Shown: positions 44,098 through 53,242, numbered from the stretch's first letter. The stretch is DNA of 64,000 nucleotides from Thaumasiovibrio sp047250365 (GCF_047250365.1 NZ_JBLBVL010000003.1:378667-442666); one strand, 5' to 3'. The notes: generated by a model not told the origin, from the letters alone. Made by a program: numbers and translations.

Positions 44098-45179
44098 GGC
44101 ATTTCTTTCTACTGTTTTTGTTTGTGTTAGCGGTGTTTGGTTTTGCTGCTAACTACTTCTTAAACAGTAGAGAGAAGGCACAGAGTCCACCTTCTGTTAA
44201 CTTTGCGGTTAGCGATGATTCTCAATTTGCGCAAGTGACTCCCTCTAGACCGATTGAATTACCGCGCGACCATGGTGAGCACGTTGATTTTCGCAATGAG
44301 TGGTGGTACCTAACTGCAAATTTGACCGATGAGTTTGGCCAACAATGGGGTCTGCAATGGACACTATTTCGATTTGGTCTGTCATCCATAAATCTCCAAG
44401 GTTGGGATAGCCCACAGCGCTATATGGCACATTTTGTGTTATCTACGCCAGATCAACAAATTGCCTTACAACGTTTTGCTCGGGGTGGAATTGGGCAGGC
44501 AGCTGTTATTCGTCGACCTTTCCAAATGTGGATTGATAACTGGGAGTGGCAAGGTGACGGCGAGAGTCCATTTCCCGGCGTATTAAGTGTTGATAGTGCA
44601 GAGATCAACGCGACATTTAATATTCGAAACGAAGGTGTTGCCGTTTTACAAGGTGAAGGTGGCTATAGCACCAAAAATCGCGCGGGCACCCTTAATTCAT
44701 ACTATTTCAGTTACCCATTCCTTGCTGTTGATGGCAGAGTGACTTTTTTTGCTGAAGAGAAAAGACTGACTGGGCATGGTTGGTTTGACCGCGAATGGAG
44801 TAGCGTTAACCTAATGCCGAATGAGTTAATGGTCTGGGATTGGCTGTCATTGCATTTGAGTGATACGGAAAAGTTGATGGTTTATCGTGTTAGAGACGTG
44901 CAAGAAATGCACTATTTTGGCTCGCTAGTCAATGCAAAAGGCACGCACTACTTAGATGCTGAAGACTTTCAAATGAATCCCATCAGTTATCATCGATCAA
45001 ACAACGTTGTCTGGCCACTGAAGTGGAAGATTCGCATTCCAGCACATAGCATTGCCTTAGACGTGCAAGCGCAAAAGAAATATCCTCCCCTTCCTTTTAC
45101 ATTCTCTTATTGGGAAGCACCTGTCGAATTTACTGGAACTCACCAAGGCGTCGGATATATGGAGTTGACCGGCTATTGA
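44094..45179 (+). CDS. AttH / lipocalin-like domain protein
   Basis: A 361-residue protein with an N-terminal membrane anchor or signal (MRHFFLLFLFVLAVFGFAAN) and the AttH (carotenoid 1,2-hydratase-like) fold: FRNEWWYLTANL, FRFGLSS and GHGWFDREWSS are conserved motifs of two lipocalin-like domains. It should face the periplasm. It is translationally coupled to the permease, so it is a probable accessory that receives or carries the exported, likely hydrophobic, ligand. Enzymatic activity is not established for this branch. Confidence 0.88.
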   Translation: MRHFFLLFLFVLAVFGFAANYFLNSREKAQSPPSVNFAVSDDSQFAQVTPSRPIELPRDHGEHVDFRNEWWYLTANLTDEFGQQWGLQWTLFRFGLSSINLQGWDSPQRYMAHFVLSTPDQQIALQRFARGGIGQAAVIRRPFQMWIDNWEWQGDGESPFPGVLSVDSAEINATFNIRNEGVAVLQGEGGYSTKNRAGTLNSYYFSYPFLAVDGRVTFFAEEKRLTGHGWFDREWSSVNLMPNELMVWDWLSLHLSDTEKLMVYRVRDVQEMHYFGSLVNAKGTHYLDAEDFQMNPISYHRSNNVVWPLKWKIRIPAHSIALDVQAQKKYPPLPFTFSYWEAPVEFTGTHQGVGYMELTGY

Positions 45180-45352
45180 GTGCGAGCGTGGTATTGATTG
45201 CGTTAATTTATTGTTAACGCCATGATCATCACATCTTGCTTGTAAGGTATTTGCTACTATTTAACAACTACTTGCCTGTTATATTGCTCGTTCATCCTAA
45301 GATTGAGCAAGCTTGCAGTGTTGTTGACAGAACCTGTCTGAGGGGGCCTGAG

Positions 45353-46549
45353 TTGCAAAAGCATGCTGATGTGTTGGTGGTTGGTGCTGGAATTGTTGGT
45401 TTAAGTACTGCGCGTGAAATTCAGCGTCAATATCCTGATATGCGGATAATTGTTGTCGACGCCGATAAAGGCCCGGCTCTGCATCAGTCTGGACACAATA
45501 GTGGGGTTATTCATTCTGGCGTTTACTATACCCCGGGGAGTAAAAAGGCCACGTTTTGTAAGCAAGGTAATCAAGATATTAAGCACTATTGCCAGCAATA
45601 TGAGATTGATTATTTCGAGTGCGGTAAGCTGTTAGTCGCAACCACGGAGATTGAATATCAACGTCTAGACCAGTTGGCAGAAAGAGCGGCTCAAAATAAG
45701 ATTAAAATAGCATGCTATGGCGCTCGCGATCTTCATCATTTCGAACCAAACATCGTTGGTGAGGGGGCGATTTATGTGCCATCAACGGGCATTGTTGATT
45801 ACCGTCAGATTGCAGAAAAGTTAGCCGAGCAGATTCTTCACGCCTCTGGGCAGATTTATTATGGTCAACCGCTGTATAAAATAGAAGAAGATGAACATGG
45901 TGTACGGTGCTATTGCGGACAACTGATTATCGAGGCAAAAAAATTGGTTGTTTGCGCTGGGATAAACTCAGATAAAGTGGTAGAGATGCTGGGTTCTAAG
46001 CCAGATTTCAGAATGGTGCCGTTTCGTGGTGAGTATTTCAAGCTGGCAAAACACCATAGGCAGATTGTTAGACACCTTATTTACCCAGTACCAGACCCGA
46101 ATTTGCCCTTTTTGGGGGTTCATTTAACCCGCATGATTAACGGTGATATTACGGTCGGTCCGAACGCCGTAGTTAATTTTTCGCGAGATGGTTATGCGCG
46201 TTGGGCATTTAGTGTGCGTGATAGTTTGGCGATGTTTGGCTATAGCGGTTTCCACCATTTACTCAAAAGGCACTGGCAATCGGCCCTGATTGAGTTAAAA
46301 AATAGCATTTGGAAACGCGGGTATTTAGAACAGGTAAGAAAGTACTGCCCGGAGATAACATTAGACGATTTGGAGCCTTTTCCCGCAGGGATCCGTGCTC
46401 AGGCAGTGGGAGCTCAAGGAGAGTTAATTGATGACTTCGTTTTTCACGACACTGAGCACTGTGTTGTTGTTTGTAATGCCCCATCGCCGGCAGCCACCTC
46501 CTGTTTCCCGATAGCACGACATATTGTAGAACGCATGGCTATTGAGTAA
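45353..46549 (+). CDS. lhgO: LhgO-type L-2-hydroxyglutarate oxidase
   Basis: A flavoprotein of the DAO family, about 398 residues. The FAD-binding motif VLVVGAGIVGLSTAREI opens the protein, HQSGHNSGVIHSGVYYTPGS is the LhgO signature, and FPAGIRAQAVGAQGELIDDF closes it. The enzyme oxidises L-2-hydroxyglutarate to 2-oxoglutarate and feeds electrons to quinone. The frame runs 39 codons further upstream without family likeness; a TTG at 45353 has an AGGGGG ribosome-binding site at good spacing and places the dinucleotide fold where it belongs, so I use it. No partner gene is adjacent. Confidence 0.85.
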   Translation: MQKHADVLVVGAGIVGLSTAREIQRQYPDMRIIVVDADKGPALHQSGHNSGVIHSGVYYTPGSKKATFCKQGNQDIKHYCQQYEIDYFECGKLLVATTEIEYQRLDQLAERAAQNKIKIACYGARDLHHFEPNIVGEGAIYVPSTGIVDYRQIAEKLAEQILHASGQIYYGQPLYKIEEDEHGVRCYCGQLIIEAKKLVVCAGINSDKVVEMLGSKPDFRMVPFRGEYFKLAKHHRQIVRHLIYPVPDPNLPFLGVHLTRMINGDITVGPNAVVNFSRDGYARWAFSVRDSLAMFGYSGFHHLLKRHWQSALIELKNSIWKRGYLEQVRKYCPEITLDDLEPFPAGIRAQAVGAQGELIDDFVFHDTEHCVVVCNAPSPAATSCFPIARHIVERMAIE

Positions 46550-46611
46550 AGCACTATACCAACAGGTGAAGTTAATATACTCTTCCCTTATCGTATTAGT
46601 AGGAAGAAATT

Positions 46612-47067
46612 ATGCCAGTGACAATATGGGTAGACGCAGATGCCTGTCCAAATCCAATTAAATCTATTTTGTTTAAAGCTGCCGAACGCACACAAACAGC
46701 GCTTATTTTAGTGGCTAATCATGCTATCCGTGTTCCTCCTTCTCCTTATATTAAGACATTACAAGTCTCGGCGGGGTTCGATGAAGCAGACAACATGATT
46801 GTATCTCGAGTTAATCAAGGTGATTTGGTGATTACAGCAGATATCCCGTTATCGAACGACATTATTGAAAAAGGGGCAGCGATACTGTCTCCAAGAGGCG
46901 AAGTTTTAGACGCCACCAACATCAAACAACGCTTACAGATACGTGACTTTATGGACACATTGCGCAGCAGCGGTATCCAAACAGGCGGCCCGGATGCCCT
47001 CAGCCAAGCGGACAGGATGACATTTGGTAATAAACTTGATACTTGGTTACAGCGTAACGCGAAATAA
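46612..47067 (+). CDS. yaiI: YaiI/YqxD family protein (UPF0178)
   Basis: A 151-residue protein of the DUF188/PIN-like YaiI family. IWVDADACPNPIKSILFKAA and ISRVNQGDLVITADIPLSND hold the conserved aspartates of a PIN-like nuclease fold; the C-terminal FGNKLDTWLQ is also typical. The precise function is unknown. It has a good AGGAAG ribosome-binding site and stands alone. Confidence 0.92.
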   Translation: MPVTIWVDADACPNPIKSILFKAAERTQTALILVANHAIRVPPSPYIKTLQVSAGFDEADNMIVSRVNQGDLVITADIPLSNDIIEKGAAILSPRGEVLDATNIKQRLQIRDFMDTLRSSGIQTGGPDALSQADRMTFGNKLDTWLQRNAK

Positions 47068-47158
47068 CCTCATTCTTTCTGTCGATGAGACCTGACTTCG
47101 GCGCTATGATTACGTATAATCCGCCCCTTGCAAAATTTCTGATTAAGAGTACATCACC

Positions 47159-47995
47159 ATGATTAAGATTGGCCGGTACAACCGCCTGCGCGTATGCAAA
47201 TTGGTAGACTTTGGTCTATTTTTGGACGGAGGCGAAGATTTTGGCAATATTCTGTTGCCAAAGAAGTATGCGCCTTTGGATGCCGCCATTGGTGATGAAC
47301 TAGACGTCTTCATTTACTTTGATTCCAATGACGAGATTATTGCCACCACGCAAGAACCAACCGTACAGGTCGGCGAGTTTGGGCTTTTAAAAGTCGTCGG
47401 TGTGACGAACATTGGTGCTTTTCTTGACTGGGGTTTAGATAAGGACCTGCTTGTTCCTTTTAGTGAGCAGCGTTGCCGTTTACAAGAGGGTAAATCAACA
47501 TTAGTTCGCTTATATACAGATCGTGCATCTGGGCGTATTGTTGGAACAACAAAGTTTAATAAGTTCCTTGACCAGACGCCAGCCAACTATAAACGTGGTG
47601 AGCAGGTAGAAATTCAAATAGCAGAAATCACCGACTTAGGATTTAAGGCAATCATCAACCACGAACATTGGGGATTGATCTTTAAAACTGAAACTTTTGG
47701 TAAGTTATTTATCGGTAAGCGTCTCAAAGCATTTATCAAAAATGTACGTCCAGACGGGAAAATTGACTTGTCGCTGCAAAAGCTAGGCAAAGGAAAAGTT
47801 GATGACTTAGCCGATAAGATTCTTACATCATTAGAGCGAAAGGGTGGATTTATCCCACTCAGTGACAAATCTTCGCCAGAAGCGATTTTCCAAGAGTTTC
47901 GCACCAGTAAAGCAACGTTTAAAAAGACCATTGGTGGCTTGTACAAACAAGGACTAATTGTTATTGAACGCGAAGGCATTCGCCTTCACGATTAA
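47159..47995 (+). CDS. CvfB/YitL-type S1 RNA-binding protein
   Basis: A 278-residue protein made of several S1-like beta barrels followed by a winged helix. The start IGRYNRLRVCKLVDFGLFLD, LLPKKYAP and the middle VVGVTNIGAFLDWGLDKDLL are typical of the CvfB/YitL family, RNA-binding proteins that affect virulence gene expression in staphylococci. The end FKKTIGGLYKQGLIVIEREG is the winged helix. It is convergent with moeA, with a shared terminator between. Confidence 0.9.
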   Translation: MIKIGRYNRLRVCKLVDFGLFLDGGEDFGNILLPKKYAPLDAAIGDELDVFIYFDSNDEIIATTQEPTVQVGEFGLLKVVGVTNIGAFLDWGLDKDLLVPFSEQRCRLQEGKSTLVRLYTDRASGRIVGTTKFNKFLDQTPANYKRGEQVEIQIAEITDLGFKAIINHEHWGLIFKTETFGKLFIGKRLKAFIKNVRPDGKIDLSLQKLGKGKVDDLADKILTSLERKGGFIPLSDKSSPEAIFQEFRTSKATFKKTIGGLYKQGLIVIEREGIRLHD

Positions 47996-48019
47996 GGCGA
48001 AACCGCCGACATTGTCAGT

Positions 48020-48051
48020 AAAAAAGGCGAGGTGATAACCTTGCCTTTTCT
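48020..48051. terminator. bidirectional terminator between cvfB-like gene and moeA
   Basis: AAAGGCGAGG (48023-48032) pairs with CCTTGCCTTT (48039-48048), one G-U pair, around TGATAA, with A and T runs on either side. Confidence 0.8.
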
Positions 48052-48088
48052 GTTTGTACAACGATGATAGCCAGTTGCTGCGCATTAA

Positions 48089-49312
48089 TTAAGCGAGTAG
48101 CCAGTCAAAAGGCTCGATGATCACTTTTTCACCCGCGCCCACATTCCCTCTTTCTCTTTCAAGAACCACGAAACAGTTGGCCGCTGCCAATGAACTGAAT
48201 GCGCCAGAACTCTGGTTTCCAGTCGTTTCAACAGTTAGTTCACCATCTTTAACGTGATAAATACCACGTTGGAAATCAACGCGTCCGGGGCGTTTTTTGA
48301 ACGCTGAATTTGTTGTCGCTGCCAGTTTTAGGGCTGGCGTTGCCTCTTGGGACGCTAACGTTTGCAATAGCGGGTAAACAAGCTGCATAAAAGTCACCAG
48401 CGCTGAGACAGGATTTCCTGGCAAACCGCAAAAAAGCGTATCGTTGATTTTACCAAAGGCGAACGGTTTCCCTGGCTTTATCGCTAACTTCCAAAAGCCA
48501 ATTTCACCAATCTCTTCTAAGACCTCTCTCGTATAATCGGCATCTCCGACACTCACTCCACCAGATGTGATAACGAGATCCGCTGATGCCGACGCTTTAA
48601 CGAACGCATCTCGAATACTTGATTTGTCGTCCTTAATTATGCCCAGATCGAGAATCTCGCACTGAGAGCGCTGCAGCAACGAGGTGAGGGTATACCGGTT
48701 TGTGTCGTAAATTTCCCCATACTCTAGAGGTTGACCTAGCGGCTTAAGTTCATCACCTGTAGAAATAATGGCGACTACTGGACGGCGAAAGACAGAAACT
48801 GTTGCAATACCTAAGCTCGCGAGTAACGGAATATGCCGAGCAGATAACCGAGTGCCTGAACGGAGAACAGTTTCTCCTGCTTTTATATCATCGCCCGCTA
48901 AGCGGATATTGTTTCCCGTTGGTTGTTGTGCGGTTAGCATCATTATTGTGTTGTCGATTTGCGTTTGCTCCTGCATAACCACGGTATCACACCCCGCGGG
49001 GATGGCCGCACCTGTCATAATACGCACGCACTCTCCTTGAGAGGGCTGACCTTGAAAAGGTGCACCAGCATAGGCAGTACCTACAACCGTAAAAGATGTG
49101 TTATCTGATTGATTGCAGTAAGCAAAACCGTCCATTGCAGAGTTGTCAAAAGCAGGCACATTGACAGGAGAGGTAACGTTAGTGGCAAGGACATAACCCA
49201 GAGATTCAGATAAGGCAATTTGTTTTTTTTCTGTGATAGCAATAGTGGCGTTCAACAATTTATTGAGGGCCTTATCGAGATCCATTAAACCTGGGGTGGC
49301 GCATTGATCCAT
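48089..49312 (-). CDS. moeA: molybdopterin molybdenumtransferase
   Basis: MoeA inserts molybdate into adenylylated molybdopterin to make molybdenum cofactor, which TorA in this window needs. The 407-residue protein has the family signature TSGGVSVGDADYTREVLEEI, PGKPFAFGKI and FCGLPGNPVSALVTF, and the N-terminal NVPAFDNSAMDGFAY. It is divergent from folE, as in many gammaproteobacteria. moeB, which often follows moeA, is not present here; the next gene is the convergent S1 protein. Confidence 0.96.
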   Translation of the reverse strand: MDQCATPGLMDLDKALNKLLNATIAITEKKQIALSESLGYVLATNVTSPVNVPAFDNSAMDGFAYCNQSDNTSFTVVGTAYAGAPFQGQPSQGECVRIMTGAAIPAGCDTVVMQEQTQIDNTIMMLTAQQPTGNNIRLAGDDIKAGETVLRSGTRLSARHIPLLASLGIATVSVFRRPVVAIISTGDELKPLGQPLEYGEIYDTNRYTLTSLLQRSQCEILDLGIIKDDKSSIRDAFVKASASADLVITSGGVSVGDADYTREVLEEIGEIGFWKLAIKPGKPFAFGKINDTLFCGLPGNPVSALVTFMQLVYPLLQTLASQEATPALKLAATTNSAFKKRPGRVDFQRGIYHVKDGELTVETTGNQSSGAFSSLAAANCFVVLERERGNVGAGEKVIIEPFDWLLA

Positions 49313-49487
49313 GCTTGACTCCTTTCATTATATTTAGTGGTATTACTTTAAGTTCATTATGCACTATGAGTAGGGGTGATTGAAATAACAGGTGTAATTT
49401 ACTGGCAATACAGGTATTCTGCGACATTATTTTGGAGTATTGCTGATAGTTAAGATCACTATCATTGTATTGTGTGCCGGAGGTAAT

Positions 49488-50144
49488 ATGCCACAGTTGA
49501 GTAGTGCGGCGTTGAAAGTGAAAGATGCACTTGCCGTGAGGGGGCTGGAAACGCCACTTAATCATGATCTGACCAGTAATCGAGAAGAGCGTAAAGCTGC
49601 TATTGAACATCACATGGCAGAAATTATGCGTGTTCTATCGTTAGACTTAACGGATGACAGTTTAGCGGAAACGCCTCACCGCGTGGCCAAAATGTATGTT
49701 GATGAGATCTTCTCTGGGTTAGATTACGAGACTTTTCCTAAGATCACATTAATTGATAACAAAATGAACTGTGATGAAATGGTGCGTGTAAAAAACATTA
49801 CATTAACCAGCACGTGTGAACATCACCTTGTTACGATTGATGGTGTAGCAACAGTTGCGTATATACCACGAAGTAAGATCATTGGGTTATCTAAAATTAA
49901 TCGAATTGTTCGCTTTTTTGCGCGTCGTCCTCAAGTACAAGAGCGTCTAACACAGCAAATTTTGGTGGCTCTGCAAGTGTTACTAGAGAGCGATGACGTC
50001 GCTGTGACCATCGATGCGACGCACTACTGTGTTAAAGCCCGTGGTGTTTTAGATGCGACCAGCTCAACAACCACGACAGCATTGGGTGGAATTTTCAAAA
50101 GAAATCCGGCGACACGAAATGAGTTTCTACACGGTATAAGATAA
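49488..50144 (+). CDS. folE: GTP cyclohydrolase I
   Basis: FolE converts GTP to dihydroneopterin triphosphate, first step of folate synthesis. The 218-residue protein has the zinc site in STCEHHLVTI and HYCVKARGV, and the signatures DETPHR-like AETPHRVAKMYVDEIF and IGLSKINRIVRFFARRPQVQERLT. The ATG at 49488 has GGAGG at proper spacing and fits the family start; a longer frame upstream is not needed. It is divergent from moeA, with the 175-bp region between carrying both promoters. Confidence 0.96.
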   Translation: MPQLSSAALKVKDALAVRGLETPLNHDLTSNREERKAAIEHHMAEIMRVLSLDLTDDSLAETPHRVAKMYVDEIFSGLDYETFPKITLIDNKMNCDEMVRVKNITLTSTCEHHLVTIDGVATVAYIPRSKIIGLSKINRIVRFFARRPQVQERLTQQILVALQVLLESDDVAVTIDATHYCVKARGVLDATSSTTTTALGGIFKRNPATRNEFLHGIR

Positions 50145-50450
50145 AGAGTCGACCCAATACACGAGTACATGAATAATAAATAGAAGCGAGTGAGGTATGA
50201 TTTAGCCATTACTGAGTTCGCTAATTATCATGACAATTGTGTACGGCTAACTAATTGATAAAAACAACACTAGTATATGGAATTGTTAATCATGTGAAAT
50301 ATATGTTTTAACTGTGTGCCGCTTGATCTGATTTGGCCGAGAATAGTCTGTTTTTATTGCATGCTTAACCCGTATACGATACAACTACTTCAGTCTAATG
50401 GTTATTTGAATAACACATAGTCAATAACCAAAACTAATGGAGTGGTTACT
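50145..50450. other. intergenic region after folE
   Basis: About 300 bp, AT-rich. It contains an 8-bp inverted repeat: TGGTTATT (50399-50406) and AATAACCA (50423-50430) with 16 nt between, just before the ribosome-binding site of the next gene. That may be its operator. I see no other structure. Confidence 0.35.
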
Positions 50451-50801
50451 ATGGATAGGTCAATCAGTAATACCTGTCAGTTTAACTATAGTGATTTTTT
50501 ATTTTATGCAGCAAAAGATAAAGCCGATTTCTCAGCTGTATTAAAAGAGTTGTTTACGGTACCTCATCATCAAGACTTTTTTTCTAAAGCGCTTCATAAG
50601 TTATCATTATCATATAGTGATACAGATAACATTATCCGATTAGTTGAATTGGCCCGTAAGAAGGGCATCAACTCACTAGATGTCATACTGCCTTATGCTT
50701 TTGAAGAAGATCAAATCCAAATAATTCAAAAAGAAGCGCATTGTACAGTGGATAATCATGTTGACTGGCAAGACAGCTTGTCGATATCAGTTTTAGGCTA
50801 A
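50451..50801 (+). CDS. hypothetical protein, 116 residues
   Basis: An unrecognised soluble protein (MDRSISNTCQFNYSDFLFYA, later LSLSYSDTDNIIRLVELARK and AFEEDQIQIIQKEA). The middle is helical and charged, without signal peptide or membrane span. A GGAG box 8 nt before the ATG at 50451 supports the start; the frame also contains an earlier GTG at 50442. It stands between folE and a convergent SulA-like gene. Base composition is AT-rich and like the flanking intergenic DNA. No function can be proposed. Confidence 0.65.
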   Translation: MDRSISNTCQFNYSDFLFYAAKDKADFSAVLKELFTVPHHQDFFSKALHKLSLSYSDTDNIIRLVELARKKGINSLDVILPYAFEEDQIQIIQKEAHCTVDNHVDWQDSLSISVLG

Positions 50802-50853
50802 GCAATGTTAGCCCAGTAGTATGTTACCTTTAGTAGCACATTTAGTTTGTAAT

Positions 50854-50877
50854 AAAACAGGCTGAATGTGCTGTTTT
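50854..50877. terminator. weak bidirectional terminator
   Basis: AAAACAG (50854-50860) pairs with CTGTTTT (50871-50877) around a 10-nt loop between the convergent hypothetical gene and the SulA-like gene. Confidence 0.5.
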
Positions 50878-50880
50878 AAA

Positions 50881-51285
50881 TTAATGTATTTGTCTTTGGT
50901 TACAAATCTTAATGCATGGCGTATTACAGTTAGGTATTGAGAGCTCACCGTTATTATCAGCAAATAAATAGGCCGCATAATGAGCATGATGTGATGCTTG
51001 CTCTAAATAGCGCTGTTTTTCAGCGTTGCAATTAGCTGGAACCACTCTCACTTTTGATAAATCAATCCCTGCTGCGACTAATAAGTTCTTATCTAGTAAG
51101 CAATCATAACCAATACATAAAACCCATTTATCTCCACGAGTCAGCATTTTTAATAAACGTAATAACCCCTCAAGCGCCGTATTGTCACTTTTGCCTAAAT
51201 CAAAGAACGCATGTGTTACATCGTTAGCGACTACTGCCTGCTTGTTCATCTTCACTAAGCTGGGGTTGAAGGTTATCACATCCAT
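50881..51285 (-). CDS. SulA-like SOS cell division inhibitor (divergent)
   Basis: A 134-residue protein from the ATG at 51285, which has a GGGAGA ribosome-binding site; the longer open frame upstream has no protein character. The segment ALEGLLRLLKMLTRGDKWVL followed by AGIDLSKVRVV resembles the SulA core (helix of leucines, then W-L and a G-L/I-x-L-x-KV strand). A perfect LexA box (51371-51386) lies about 85 nt upstream, and SulA binding to FtsZ to stop division during DNA damage would fit. The C-terminal cysteine cluster (CNTPCIKIC) is unusual. Without the LexA box the call would be weak. Confidence 0.6.
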   Translation of the reverse strand: MDVITFNPSLVKMNKQAVVANDVTHAFFDLGKSDNTALEGLLRLLKMLTRGDKWVLCIGYDCLLDKNLLVAAGIDLSKVRVVPANCNAEKQRYLEQASHHAHYAAYLFADNNGELSIPNCNTPCIKICNQRQIH

Positions 51286-51370
51286 GACGTTCTCCCGTTC
51301 TCGAATTAAAAATGCGCTTATGTCAGCGTTTTTTAAACTGGTTGATAAATAACTGTACTCATAATCAGTA

Positions 51371-51386
51371 CTGTATGAATAAACAG
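51371..51386 (-). promoter_or_regulatory. LexA (SOS) box
   Basis: CTGTATGAATAAACAG fits CTGT-N8-ACAG exactly, upstream of the SulA-like gene. SOS control is inferred. Confidence 0.75.
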
Positions 51387-51586
51387 TATATCGAAATAGG
51401 GCGAAGGTCAAGAATAAGTTGCTTAAAAAACGTACTCGTACTGTACTATCAAGAGTCAGTGCTTGTGATTTGGGTATGACTTTGCAAAGAAAAGCGTAAC
51501 AAACCGTTACAATGTGATTTTCTTTGCAAACCTCAACCACTTAATGACGTATCATTTTTGCAAGCTTATATTTCAGGTGGGTTACC

Positions 51587-51925
51587 ATGAAGACAATAGT
51601 TCTACCAGATTTGGTTGTTGCGCGCCGGCGTAAACAAGTATCAGACATCCACATCGAGTGGATTGAAAACGCATACTTTATTGTTGCGGAACACAAATTT
51701 GATGGAATGGTACGCTCACTGAGTAGCTTTAAATCTGAACAAGATGCAAAAAGGGCTTGGGAGATTGTTGCTCAGGGACCTTATTCTGCAGAAGAGATAT
51801 CATTGTCTCGTCCCCAAACGCGTTTTGAGAAAGAAGCCCATAACAGCGACTATGCGTTACTTTCATCTACCGATCCCGTGCGAGGGTGGTTCTATGAGCC
51901 GCCAAGGAATCCCTTAAAAGCCTGA
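51587..51925 (+). CDS. hypothetical protein, 112 residues
   Basis: An unrecognised soluble protein, MKTIVLPDLVVARRRKQVSD at the start and VRGWFYEPPRNPLKA at the end, with no signal or span. The region HIEWIENAYFIVAEHKFDGM is beta-rich and the next part helical (SFKSEQDAKRAWEIVAQG). An AGGTGG ribosome-binding site precedes the ATG. It is divergent from the SulA-like gene across about 300 bp and convergent with purT. A long perfect hairpin (51931-51974) directly follows the stop. No function is suggested by the sequence. Confidence 0.7.
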   Translation: MKTIVLPDLVVARRRKQVSDIHIEWIENAYFIVAEHKFDGMVRSLSSFKSEQDAKRAWEIVAQGPYSAEEISLSRPQTRFEKEAHNSDYALLSSTDPVRGWFYEPPRNPLKA

Positions 51926-51930
51926 GAATT

Positions 51931-51974
51931 ATAAGAGCAAAGAAAGGAGCCTAGGCTCCTTTCTTTGCTCTTAT
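51931..51974. terminator. 44-bp perfect palindrome between convergent genes
   Basis: Arms of 21 bp (51931-51951 and 51954-51974) are exact complements around TA. It lies 6 nt past the hypothetical gene and 20 nt before the purT stop. The stem is far longer than usual terminators and no T run follows outside it, though AT-rich arm ends may serve. Confidence 0.6.
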
Positions 51975-51993
51975 AGCGTTATTAGCTGTGAGG

Positions 51994-53169
51994 CTAGTAG
52001 TGCAGTTCTATTGTTTGAGACGCAGTAACCGCATCTTCTATCGCTTGGCTGGTCGTTTGGCGGCGAGTTAATGCAACCCCCATTCGGCGTATTCCGTTGA
52101 TATCTGGCTTACTAAACAGACGTATTTGCGTTAATGGCATAGCGAGTGCTTGAGCCACGTTTGTGTACCTTACGTTGTTTGATTTACCAGAGCCTAAGAT
52201 CACAGCTGAAGCAGAAGGCCCGAGTAGCTCCACTTGACAGATTGGCAGCTTTAAAAATGCGCGGACATGCAGAGCAAATTCAGACTGATCTTGGGAGATC
52301 ATGGTGACCATTCCGGTATCGTGAGGGCGAGGGGACACTTCATTAAAAATAACGGTATCACCACGAACAAATAGCTCTACGCCAAACAGACCATACCCGC
52401 CTAAGGCGTTGACCACCTTTTCTGCAATTTGCTGCGCACGTTCAAGCGCACGCGTTGACATTATTTGAGGCTGCCAAGACTCACGGTAATCCCCTCCTTC
52501 TTGTCGATGCCCAATAGGAGCGCAGAAGTGGATACCATCGATGGCTCGAACTGTTAGCAATGTTATTTCATAGTCAAAATTGACTAGCTCCTCAACAATA
52601 ACTCTGCCTTGCCCGGTTCGTCCTCCCTCCTGAGCGTAGTGCCATGCTGGCTCAATGTCTTGTATATTACGTATGATACTTTGCCCTTTACCAGAAGAGC
52701 TCATGATTGGTTTAACGACACAAGGTAATTTAACCTGCTCAATGGCTTGCTTAAAATCGTTTAAGTGGTTGGCGAACAGATAATTAGACGTAGGGATGTT
52801 AAGCTCTTCGGCGGCTAAGCGTCGAATGCCTTCACGATTCATGGTTAGTTTTGTTGCGTTAGCATTGGGAACAACATTGATGCCTTGCTGTTCCAGTTTT
52901 ACTAATTGTTCTGTCGCGATGGCTTCAATCTCAGGAACAATATAATCCGGTTTTTCTTTGTCTACGATAGATTGTAGTGCGCTAGCATCTAGCATATCAA
53001 TAACATAACTGCGGTGCGCAATATGCATGGCAGGTGCGTTTTCATAGCGGTCAACGGCAATGACTTCAATGCCTAAGCGTTGACACTCGATAGCGACTTC
53101 TTTTCCTAGCTCACCTGCGCCTAGTAATAGTACTTTCGTTGACTGTGTACACAGTGCTGTTCCAAACAT
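51994..53169 (-). CDS. purT: formate-dependent GAR transformylase
   Basis: PurT makes formylglycinamide ribonucleotide from GAR, formate and ATP in purine synthesis, an alternative to folate-dependent PurN. The 391-residue ATP-grasp protein has KVLLLGAGELGKEVAIECQR, VVKPIMSSSGKGQSIIRN and GVELFVRGDTVIFNEVSPRPHDTGMVT. A near-perfect PurR operator lies about 58 nt before the start (53227-53242), so it should be repressed by the purR product encoded 40 kb away in the same window. It is monocistronic. Confidence 0.97.
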   Translation of the reverse strand: MFGTALCTQSTKVLLLGAGELGKEVAIECQRLGIEVIAVDRYENAPAMHIAHRSYVIDMLDASALQSIVDKEKPDYIVPEIEAIATEQLVKLEQQGINVVPNANATKLTMNREGIRRLAAEELNIPTSNYLFANHLNDFKQAIEQVKLPCVVKPIMSSSGKGQSIIRNIQDIEPAWHYAQEGGRTGQGRVIVEELVNFDYEITLLTVRAIDGIHFCAPIGHRQEGGDYRESWQPQIMSTRALERAQQIAEKVVNALGGYGLFGVELFVRGDTVIFNEVSPRPHDTGMVTMISQDQSEFALHVRAFLKLPICQVELLGPSASAVILGSGKSNNVRYTNVAQALAMPLTQIRLFSKPDINGIRRMGVALTRRQTTSQAIEDAVTASQTIELHY

Positions 53170-53226
53170 AATGATACCTTTAACTCTATGCGATAGATAA
53201 GAGAATGATACCTGAAATAACTAACC

Positions 53227-53242
53227 ACGCAAACGTTTGCGC
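53227..53242 (-). promoter_or_regulatory. PurR operator of purT
   Basis: ACGCAAACGTTTGCGC matches the PurR consensus ACGCAAACGTTTGCGT at 15 of 16 positions and has a perfect palindromic core. Confidence 0.85.
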
